A DNA stretch of 32,584 nucleotides. Origin: Rubrivivax sp. GTDB taxonomy: Bacteria; Pseudomonadota; Gammaproteobacteria; Burkholderiales; Burkholderiaceae_C. Of the stretch, positions 26,987 to 32,584 are shown piece by piece. The first letter of the stretch is position 1. Every line of letters starts with the position of its first letter. The DNA lies in assembly GCA_020248945.1 (NCBI GenBank), contig JADCGQ010000024.1, positions 1 to 32,584 of the forward strand, read 5' to 3'. The position numbers and the translations under genes are program-made. The notes under the pieces were generated by a model. That model had not been told where the DNA came from. It saw nothing but the letters and a program-made list of their open reading frames with translations, and made no database searches.

Positions 26987-27858
26987 GGGGCCGTCGTCTG
27001 TTCGCTCAGCCAGCGCAGCGAGGCCGCCAGGCCCTGCAGCTCGGCCATCAGCCGCGTCAACTCGGGCAGGGTTTCGCCGCCGAGCTGCTGCACGCCCTGG
27101 CGCGCGGCATCGGCCGCATCGCCGCCCTTGGCGCTGGCGTCGCGGGCCACTTCTGCCATGCGCTCGACGGCCTCGGCGCTGCGCGCGATGCGCTCCAGCG
27201 TCGGGCCGAGCTGCGCGCTGGCCAACGAGGCCTGCTTCGCCGTCCGCGCGGCGTCCTGCACGCCGGCCGCCAGCACGGCTTTGTTCGAGGCCCGCACATG
27301 GGTCAGTGCGGCCACGTCGGCCAGCGTGGCACGCACCGCGGCCTGGTTCTGGGCATCGAACATCGCGTTCAGGTTGTTCGACACGCGGTCGATGTTGCCC
27401 AGCACGTTGGTCAGCACGGTCTCGAGCCGGGCCGTCAGCGATATCTTGAACGGGATCGTCGGCGGCCGCCCGTCGGGCCCCGGCCGCAGCGGGGGCGAGT
27501 TCGCCGAACCGCCGCTGAGCTCGACATACGCGATGCCGGTGAGGCCCTGCGTCTTGAGCACCGCCTCGCTGTCCTGCTGGATCGGCGTGCCGCGCTGGAT
27601 GAGGAAGTGCAGCCGCACCTGCTGCGGATTGCCGGGGTCGATCTCGATGCGGGCGACCTTGCCGACATCCACGCCCAGGTACTTCACGGGTGCATCGACG
27701 TCGAGCCCGGCCACCGACTCGCGGATCACCGCCTGGTAGCCGTCCATCGCCTGGCGGCTGCCCAAGCCCGCCGCCAGCCACAGCACGGCCGCCACGAGCA
27801 GGGCGCCGCCGAGCAGCACGAAGGCGCCGACCAGCGGGTAGTTGACCTTGTCGTCCAT
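26983..27858 (-). CDS. MlaD family protein (MCE domain)
   Basis: 291 residues from the ATG at 27858. A single N-terminal membrane anchor (about 8-32) is followed by the MCE domain (about 38-120) with GLDVDAPVKYLGVDVGKVARIEI and GLTGIAYVELSGG, the family hallmarks. A long helical C-terminal region (about 135-290) follows, as in the longer MlaD/PqiB-related proteins. It would bind or channel phospholipids in the periplasm as a hexamer anchored to an inner-membrane ABC transporter. In related operons the permease and ATPase genes lie just upstream. Here only the ATPase C-terminal tail remains, so the protein is orphaned in this locus. Confidence 0.92.
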   Translation of the reverse strand: MDDKVNYPLVGAFVLLGGALLVAAVLWLAAGLGSRQAMDGYQAVIRESVAGLDVDAPVKYLGVDVGKVARIEIDPGNPQQVRLHFLIQRGTPIQQDSEAVLKTQGLTGIAYVELSGGSANSPPLRPGPDGRPPTIPFKISLTARLETVLTNVLGNIDRVSNNLNAMFDAQNQAAVRATLADVAALTHVRASNKAVLAAGVQDAARTAKQASLASAQLGPTLERIARSAEAVERMAEVARDASAKGGDAADAARQGVQQLGGETLPELTRLMAELQGLAASLRWLSEQTTAP

Positions 27859-27868
27859 GGCCTGCCGT

Positions 27869-27958
27869 TCAGGCCGCGGCCTGGTGGCCGGAGAAGTAGG
27901 CCGCGACGATGGGGTGCGGGTGCGTCGACAGCGCCTGCATCGTGCCGAGCACCAAGGT
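27869..27958 (-). pseudogene. C-terminal tail of an Mla-type ABC ATPase (truncated)
   Basis: Reading leftwards to the TGA at 27871-27869, the frame gives LVLGTMQALSTHPHP and then IVAAYFSGHQAAA. This resembles the end of Mce/MlaF-type ATPases, in which a GT-x-x-x-L element is followed by a HPxPxVxxYF segment. It ends 10 bp before the MlaD-type start, exactly where the ATPase gene should end. The Walker A, signature and Walker B motifs are absent; upstream of about 27958 the sequence belongs to another gene on the opposite strand. No start codon with a ribosome site is seen. Confidence 0.6.
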
Positions 27959-28187
27959 CAACAGTGTCATCGCGCTGCGCAGCCCGATCTACCTGCGCGG
28001 CCCGCTGGCGCAGCCGGTGGTGGCGCTGGACGGCGCCGCCGTGGCCACGCGGGGCCTGGGTGCGCTGGTGCTCGGGCTCGTCAACCCGCTGCTGGCACTG
28101 CTGCCGCTGTTCGAGGCCGGGCCGGGGGCCGACAGTCCTTGCGCGCAGCTGGTGCGCGAGGCGCGGGCGCCGGCGCCCCGGCGCTGA
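27954..28187 (+). pseudogene. C-terminal fragment of an AsmA-family protein (truncated)
   Basis: From about 27954 the plus strand encodes VIALRSPIYLRGPLAQP, then GALVLGLVNPLLALLPLFEA, then GPGADSPCAQLVREAR, ending at a TGA (28185-28187). This matches the C-terminus of AsmA-family envelope proteins (the LRSPI-x-x-x-G and GALVLG-x-x-NPLLALLPL blocks and a late Cys). The hundreds of residues that normally precede it are absent, and a nearby ATG at 27909 lies in sequence belonging to the ATPase remnant. I read this as a truncated gene joined to the ATPase tail by a deletion or rearrangement. Confidence 0.65.
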
Positions 28188-28240
28188 CCCGCGAAGCGCC
28201 GGCCGCTACTGCCGCGGCGTCGGCACTGCCCAGGCCCCGC

Positions 28241-29092
28241 TCAGCTGCGGCTGCGGCTGCGCTCGTCTTCTGCGCTGCGGCGCACGGTGTCGAGGCTTGC
28301 AGCCGTCAGCTCGGTCGGCGTGGCCCTCGAGGGGCGGTCGCCGAAGCGGCGGCCCGGGCCGCGGCGGGTGTCGTCGGCCGCACGCTGCAAGGCCTGCGCC
28401 GCTGCGGCGCCGCGCAGCCCCGCGCGCAGCGCCAGGCCGGCCCCGGCGAGCAGCGCTGCCGCCATCAGCGCCAGCAGCGCCAAGGTGGATTCGGCGCGCC
28501 CGATGCGGGCGTCGAGTTCGTCGCGGCGCGAGTCCACGCGGGCCTGCAGATCGGGTGCGTCGGCGCGTCCCAGCGGCACCGACAGCAGGGCCTGCACGAG
28601 ATCCATCACCTGCACGGCCTGCTCCTGAAGCAGCCGGTGGCCGCGCTGGCTGGAGTCGACGTCGATGCGCCGGCCTTCGATGTCGCCGGCGAGCAGTTGC
28701 CAGTCGGCTTGCAGGGCCTGCGCCTCGCGCTGTGCAGGCAGCCAGGCACCGGCCCGCAGCGTGATCTGCAGCGCCACGAGGCGCTCGTCGACGGCGGCCT
28801 TGCGCAACCGGCGTTCGCCCTCCAGCGTGGCGCGGCCCCGCAGCATGCGCGTGGACACGTCGTCGTGACCGATCAGCCCGCGTTGCACCGCCACGGCCTC
28901 GGCCAGCGGGTCGAGCCGTGCCCGTTCGTCGCGGTCCTCGACCAGCGCCTCGACCTGGAAGCGCAGCACCTGGGCCATCGGCAGCACCAGGGCGAGCGCG
29001 CCGATCAGGCCCAGCAGGGCCATCCGCCAGCCACGCCAGCCACGGAGGCGGGCCGGCGGCAGCGGGGTGGGCGGAGAGGAGTCCAAAGACAT
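28241..29092 (-). CDS. Membrane protein with periplasmic helical sensor-like domain and no output domain
   Basis: 283 residues from the ATG at 29092. Membrane segment 1 (about 24-43), a mostly helical periplasmic region (44-200), membrane segment 2 (about 203-224), then a 60-residue tail rich in Arg, Ser and Ala with no HAMP, kinase, GGDEF or receptor domain. The periplasmic region, with LAEAVAVQRGLIGHDD and many Arg/Leu/Gln helices, recalls the input domains of NIT-like or four-helix-bundle receptors and cyclases, but the family assignment is tentative. It could be the sensory half of a split receptor, or a truncated signalling gene that kept an open frame. It lies between the AsmA fragment and the sdaA unit and appears to be transcribed alone. 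Confidence 0.65.
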   Translation of the reverse strand: MSLDSSPPTPLPPARLRGWRGWRMALLGLIGALALVLPMAQVLRFQVEALVEDRDERARLDPLAEAVAVQRGLIGHDDVSTRMLRGRATLEGERRLRKAAVDERLVALQITLRAGAWLPAQREAQALQADWQLLAGDIEGRRIDVDSSQRGHRLLQEQAVQVMDLVQALLSVPLGRADAPDLQARVDSRRDELDARIGRAESTLALLALMAAALLAGAGLALRAGLRGAAAAQALQRAADDTRRGPGRRFGDRPSRATPTELTAASLDTVRRSAEDERSRSRS

Positions 29093-29105
29093 CCCGTCCG
29101 GTATC

Positions 29106-29148
29106 GGCCGCAGAGCGGCCAGCTTGAGCCGCGTTTAACCAAGCGGCT
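29106..29148 (-). terminator. Two adjacent hairpins after sdaA
   Basis: GGCCGC-AGA-GCGGCC (29106-29120) and AGCCGC/GCGGCT around a 10-base loop (29127-29148) lie just past the sdaA stop. They fill the 58-bp gap to the next gene on the same strand. No U-run is present. A transcription end, or an mRNA-stabilising structure, is inferred. Confidence 0.4.
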
Positions 29149-29150
29149 GC

Positions 29151-30542
29151 TCAGCACTCCACGATGTTCACCGCCAGCCCGCCGCGCGCGGTTTCCTTGT
29201 ACTTGGTGAGCATGTCGGCGCCGGTCTCGCGCATGGTCTTGATGACCTGGTCGAGGCTGACGTGGTGCGTGCCGTCGCCGCGCAGCGCCATGCGCGCGGC
29301 GTTGATGGCCTTCACCGAGGCGATGGCGTTGCGCTCGATGCACGGGATCTGCACCAGGCCGCCGACGGGATCGCAGGTAAGGCCCAGGTGGTGCTCCATG
29401 CCGATCTCGGCCGCGTTCTCCACCTGCGCGGGCGTGCCGCCCTGCACCGCGCACAGCGCACCGGCGGCCATGCTGCAGGCCACGCCCACCTCGCCCTGGC
29501 AGCCGACCTCGGCGCCGCTGATGCTGGCGTTTTCCTTGTAGAGGATGCCGATGGCGGCGGCGGTGAGCAGGAAGTCGCGCACGCCCGCGGGTGACGAGCC
29601 GCTGACGAAGCGCGCGTAGTAATGCAGCACCGCGGGCACGATGCCGGCCGCGCCATTGGTGGGCGCGGTGACCACGCGGCCGCCGGCGGCGTTCTCTTCG
29701 TTCACGGCCAGCGCGTAGAGGTTGACCCAGTCGAGCACCTGCAGCGGATCGGTCAGCGCCTGTTCGGGGTGCGCGGTGAGGTCGTGGTGCAGCTTGGCCG
29801 CACGCCGCCGCACCTGGAAGCCGCCGGGCAGCACGCCCTCGGTGGCGATGCCGCGCTTCACGCAGGCCTGCATCACGGCCCAGATGCGGTCGAGGCCGGC
29901 GTCGATGTCGGCGTCGCTGCGCCAGTGCTGTTCGTTGCGGCGCATCACGGCGGCGATGCCGCTGCCGAGTTCCGCGCAGCGCTGCAACAGTTCGGCACCG
30001 CTGCGGAACGGGTGCGGCAGCACGGTGGCGTCGGGTGCGATCACCTTCTGCCGCGAGCCGTCGGCCGCGACCTCGTCGCTGACGACGAAGCCACCACCGA
30101 CCGAGTAGTACACCCTGTCGGCCAGCACCGCCCCGGCGGCATCGAAGGCCTCGAAACGCATGCCGTTGGCGTGGAAGGGCAAGGTCTCACGCCGGTGGAA
30201 ACGCAGATCGTCCTTCTCGGCGAAGGCCACCGGGTGCATGCCGCCCAGGCGCAGCTGCGCCTGCGCGCGGATGGCCTGCAGCAGCGCCGGCACGGCATCG
30301 ACGTCCACGCTGTCGGGCTCGTGGCCTTCAAGGCCCAGCAGCACGGCCTTGTCGCTGCCGTGGCCGCGGCCGGTGAGGCCGAGGCTGCCGTAGAGCTGCG
30401 TGCGCACGCGCGCCGTGCCCGCCAGCAGCGCGGCGTGCTGCAGGTGGCGCACGAAGAGGCGCGCCGCGCGCATCGGCCCCACGGTGTGGCTGCTGCTCGG
30501 GCCGATGCCGATCTTGAAGAGGTCGAAGACGGAGACGGCCAT
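29151..30542 (-). CDS. sdaA: L-serine ammonia-lyase (iron-sulfur type)
   Basis: 463 residues from the ATG at 30542. The N-terminus [22 protein letters not shown] and the core [19 protein letters not shown] (291-309) are diagnostic of the single-chain bacterial enzyme. The [4Fe-4S] ligands are Cys348 (GCQGE), Cys390 (LTCDPVGG) and Cys401 (IPCIERN). The last residue is Cys463; in the Legionella enzyme a C-terminal cysteine folds back onto the cluster as the fourth ligand until serine displaces it. It converts L-serine to pyruvate and ammonia in the cytoplasm. Thirteen bases separate it from the upstream CBS-domain gene on the same strand, so the two are probably cotranscribed. Confidence 0.98.
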   Translation of the reverse strand: MAVSVFDLFKIGIGPSSSHTVGPMRAARLFVRHLQHAALLAGTARVRTQLYGSLGLTGRGHGSDKAVLLGLEGHEPDSVDVDAVPALLQAIRAQAQLRLGGMHPVAFAEKDDLRFHRRETLPFHANGMRFEAFDAAGAVLADRVYYSVGGGFVVSDEVAADGSRQKVIAPDATVLPHPFRSGAELLQRCAELGSGIAAVMRRNEQHWRSDADIDAGLDRIWAVMQACVKRGIATEGVLPGGFQVRRRAAKLHHDLTAHPEQALTDPLQVLDWVNLYALAVNEENAAGGRVVTAPTNGAAGIVPAVLHYYARFVSGSSPAGVRDFLLTAAAIGILYKENASISGAEVGCQGEVGVACSMAAGALCAVQGGTPAQVENAAEIGMEHHLGLTCDPVGGLVQIPCIERNAIASVKAINAARMALRGDGTHHVSLDQVIKTMRETGADMLTKYKETARGGLAVNIVEC

Positions 30543-30555
30543 GGCGCGGTGCAGC

Positions 30556-30993
30556 TCAGGCGCCGTGGCCCTTGATGTAGGTCTCGAGGAAGCCGATCTG
30601 TTCGCCCATGTGGCGCACCTGGTCCTTCACCACGTCGCCCACCGACACCACGCCGACGAGCTTGCCGGCGTCGAGCACCGGCAGGTGGCGGAAGCCGCGG
30701 TTGGCCATCAGGCCCATGCAGGCCTCCAGAGGATCGGCCGGGCGCACGGTCATCGGGTCACGCGTCATCACCTCGCTCACGACGGTGGCCTTGGCGTCCT
30801 TGCCGGGCAGCAGCACCTTGATGGCGCAATCGCCCTGCGTGACGATGCCCACCAGCTTGTCGTCATCGACCACGAGCACGGCGCGCACGCGGTTGTCGCG
30901 CATCAGCTGCAGCGCCTGCACGACGAAGTCGCTGGAGCGGACGGAGACGAGGCGAGAGGGCTTGGACTGGAGGCATTGCTGGACGGTGGCCAT
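30556..30993 (-). CDS. CBS-domain pair protein upstream of sdaA
   Basis: 145 residues from the ATG at 30993. It consists of two CBS domains: about 5-63 ([33 protein letters not shown]) and 72-130 ([37 protein letters not shown]), then a short helix ending in TYIKGHGA. It is soluble and has no fused catalytic domain. It most likely binds an adenine nucleotide and modulates a partner. Its place 13 bp before sdaA makes serine catabolism a candidate target, but such proteins are common and the pairing may be incidental. It is distinct from the CBS protein at 13029, though similar in layout. Confidence 0.9.
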   Translation of the reverse strand: MATVQQCLQSKPSRLVSVRSSDFVVQALQLMRDNRVRAVLVVDDDKLVGIVTQGDCAIKVLLPGKDAKATVVSEVMTRDPMTVRPADPLEACMGLMANRGFRHLPVLDAGKLVGVVSVGDVVKDQVRHMGEQIGFLETYIKGHGA

Positions 30994-31126
30994 GGCGGTC
31001 TCGCTCGGGCAAGGAGGGTGGGAGGGCGGTGGGCCGCGCGGCAGCCACGCAACCCGACAAAGGGGAATGGTATTCGCCCCCGGCAGACGCGACGGAAGCC
31101 GGGCGTGAAAGCGGCACACTCGCACC
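30994..31126. promoter_or_regulatory. Divergent promoter region between CBS-sdaA and the FAD amine oxidase
   Basis: This 133-bp gap must carry promoters for both directions. It includes an AT-richer patch around 31058-31075 (ACAAAGGGGAATGGTATTC) in otherwise GC-rich DNA. I cannot assign a -35/-10 pair on either strand. A GGAGGG-type purine stretch near 31011-31024 lies too far from the CBS start to act as its ribosome site. Confidence 0.35.
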
Positions 31127-32290
31127 ATGCAAGCCGATGTCATCGTGGTGGGCCTCGGGGCCATGGGCAGCGCCGCCGCCTGGCAGCTGGCGCGGCGCGG
31201 CGCGCGCGTGCTGGGCATCGACCGCTACGCGCCCCCGCACGACCAAGGCTCCAGCCACGGGCTCACGCGCGTCACCCGCGAGGCGGTGGGCGAGGGCGAG
31301 GCCTACGCGCCGCTCGTGCGCCGCTCGCACGCCATCTGGCGCGAGCTCGAAGCCGAGCTTGGGCCTGATCAGGAAGGCCCGCTGATGGCGCGCACCGGCG
31401 TGCTGGTGATCGGCCCGGCCGGCTCCGACACCGCCTTCGTGGCGCGCACCCGCGCCGTGGCACAGGCCTTCGGTGTGCCGCACGAGGCACTCGCCGCGGC
31501 CGATCTGCGCCGGCGCTGGCCGCAGTTCCGCATCGACGACGGCGAAGCCGGCTGCTTCGAGCCCGGCGGTGGCGTGGTCTACCCCGAGCGCTGCATCGCC
31601 GCGCAGCTGGCGATGGCGCGGCGCGCCGGGGCGCAACTGCACACCGACGAGCCGGTGCACGCCATCGAGCGCGAAGGCGGTGCGTTCCGCGTGCAGACGG
31701 CCCTTGGCACCCACCACGCCGTGCAGGTGCTGGTGACGGCTGGCGCCTGGCTGCCGGGCCTGGCCGCCGCAGTGGTGGACAACGGCCTGCCCTGGGCGCG
31801 CGAGCTCCGCGTGCTGCGCCAGGTGCTGCACTGGCTGGCGCCGCGGCCCGGGCACGAGGCTGCGTTCGAGCCCGGTCGCTGCCCCACGTTCATCGTGACG
31901 CGGGGCGAGCGCTATGAAGACACCTTCTACGGCATGCCGCGGGTCGATGGCAGCGGCGGCGTGAAGGTGGGCACCGAGCAGTTCGAACACGACACCACGC
32001 CCGAGGCCGTGGCGCGCGAGGTGACCGACGCCGAGACCACCGAGCTCTTCGAGCGGCTCGTGCGGCCGCGCCTGCCGGGCCTGAGCGGCCAGGCGCTGCG
32101 CGGCTCGGCCTGCCTGTACACGATGGCCGCCGACGGCCGCTTTCGCATCGGCGAAACCGAGCCCGGCCTCACCTGGGTGTCGGCCTGCTCGGGACACGGC
32201 TTCAAGCACTCGGCCGCTTTGGGCGAGGCGCTGGCCGAACGATTGCTGGAAGGCCGCTCGGCGATCGATCTGTCGCCGTTCGCGGCCTGA
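31127..32290 (+). CDS. solA: SolA-type FAD amine oxidase (N-methyl-L-tryptophan / monomeric sarcosine oxidase-like)
   Basis: 387 residues. The FAD Rossmann motif VVGLGAMGSAAAW (7-19) opens the protein and GSSHGLTRVTREA (41-53) follows, both typical of the monomeric sarcosine oxidase/N-methyltryptophan oxidase family. Cys329 in ACLYT is the residue that covalently holds FAD in this family, and SGHGFKHS (355-362) is the conserved flavin-side motif. It oxidises a secondary amino acid such as sarcosine or N-methyl-tryptophan, releasing formaldehyde and peroxide. It is a soluble cytoplasmic enzyme of normal length. The substrate cannot be settled by eye, so the symbol is a family label. It is divergent from the CBS-sdaA unit. 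Confidence 0.9.
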   Translation: MQADVIVVGLGAMGSAAAWQLARRGARVLGIDRYAPPHDQGSSHGLTRVTREAVGEGEAYAPLVRRSHAIWRELEAELGPDQEGPLMARTGVLVIGPAGSDTAFVARTRAVAQAFGVPHEALAAADLRRRWPQFRIDDGEAGCFEPGGGVVYPERCIAAQLAMARRAGAQLHTDEPVHAIEREGGAFRVQTALGTHHAVQVLVTAGAWLPGLAAAVVDNGLPWARELRVLRQVLHWLAPRPGHEAAFEPGRCPTFIVTRGERYEDTFYGMPRVDGSGGVKVGTEQFEHDTTPEAVAREVTDAETTELFERLVRPRLPGLSGQALRGSACLYTMAADGRFRIGETEPGLTWVSACSGHGFKHSAALGEALAERLLEGRSAIDLSPFAA

Positions 32291-32316
32291 AGTCCGCCGT
32301 TCGAGTGCCTTCCAAT

Positions 32317-32359
32317 CGGGAGGACGCTGCTCGGGAGCGCTCCGCTCGGGCGCCTCCCG
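32317..32359. terminator. Nested inverted repeat after the FAD amine oxidase
   Basis: CGGGAGGACGC (32317-32327) pairs with GCGCCTCCCG (32350-32359) with one bulged base, and the perfect 10-bp palindrome GGAGCGCTCC (32334-32343) sits inside. It starts 27 bp past the stop. There is no U-run. It may end the transcript or be a palindromic repeat element; the rest of 32291-32536 shows no gene. Confidence 0.4.
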
Positions 32360-32536
32360 TTCGGGCTGAGCCAACGGATCGTTGCTTCAAGTTGGGCTGC
32401 CGACCGGTGCACACAGCCGCCAACCCCGCGCGCGGCGCTCCTGCCGGTCGAAAGGGAGGTCTGTTGCTGCTAGGAGCGTGGGCGGCAGAAGGGAAGTCCC
32501 TGACAGCGCTGCATGCCTCATGGACGTTGATCGAAC

Positions 32537-32584
32537 ATGAGCTATCGCCCGTACGAACCGCAGCAGGAGATGCTGCTGCCTGCA
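32537..32584 (+). CDS. N-terminus of an IS1182-type transposase (cut by window end)
   Basis: Sixteen codons from the ATG at 32537 read MSYRPYEPQQEMLLPA and run off the window. This matches the conserved opening of IS1182-family transposases (xxxRPYxPxQxxLLPxxLxxWLPExHL), so an insertion sequence probably begins here. The left inverted repeat should lie in about 32440-32530, but I cannot define it without the right end. The leader just before the ATG has no strong ribosome site. Whether the element is complete cannot be judged. Confidence 0.7.
   Translation, partial: MSYRPYEPQQEMLLPA

Noticed and set aside
27909..27953. ATG at 27909 as the start of a short complete plus-strand gene (92 residues)
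   Set aside because: The first 15 codons lie in the ATPase remnant and do not resemble AsmA. The AsmA similarity begins near 27954, so this is a fragment rather than a small intact gene.

Overview
The window is GC-rich, densely packed chromosomal DNA. Its gene families point to a betaproteobacterium of the order Burkholderiales, probably of the Rubrivivax/Leptothrix/Piscinibacter kind. This placement rests on codon use and protein style only; no rRNA or other marker gene is present. I see no tRNA, rRNA, CRISPR array or phage genes, and no dedicated transcription regulator.

Layout. Positions 1-2504 hold a secreted S8 (subtilase) protease followed by a small secreted protein that resembles the protease's own propeptide. 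Positions 2543-6583 hold an FAD-linked 2-hydroxyacid dehydrogenase translationally coupled to a DUF2069 membrane protein, divergent from a YihY-family membrane protein that overlaps a lipoprotein esterase. Positions 6615-10083 carry a chemoreceptor, a secreted Cache-domain protein and an orphan LivK-type binding protein. Positions 10267-12928 form a three-gene unit joined by ATGA overlaps: a MetY-type sulfhydrylase, a GNAT acetyltransferase and an alpha/beta hydrolase. It is divergent from a two-CBS-domain protein. Positions 13517-15476 carry a second chemoreceptor and the collapsed remnant of a third, with a hexanucleotide repeat that encodes a valine run.

Positions 15687-18001 hold chorismate synthase (aroC) and an MFS transporter. 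Positions 18053-21694 hold an intact membrane diguanylate cyclase followed by a GGDEF-EAL protein that has lost both catalytic signatures. Positions 21888-26349 hold an RND efflux adaptor and pump without an outer-membrane channel gene. Positions 26360-28187 hold an Mla/Mce-type lipoprotein and MlaD gene whose ABC partners are missing: only the C-terminal tail of the ATPase survives, and it abuts the C-terminal tail of an AsmA-like gene on the other strand, which looks like a deletion junction. A sensor-like membrane protein without an output domain follows. The window then has an L-serine dehydratase (sdaA) with an upstream CBS-domain gene, a divergent SolA-type FAD amine oxidase, and the first 16 codons of an IS1182-type transposase.

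Themes. Signalling is prominent: three receptor genes or remnants, a Cache protein, a cyclase and a degenerate cyclase/phosphodiesterase. Two receptor units have sigma-28-like promoters at the same distance from their starts. Several short tandem repeats and two collapsed loci suggest ongoing local rearrangement. The observations most worth following are the stand-alone propeptide-like protein, the collapsed chemoreceptor with its valine repeat, the ATPase/AsmA junction and the catalytically dead GGDEF-EAL protein beside an active-looking cyclase.
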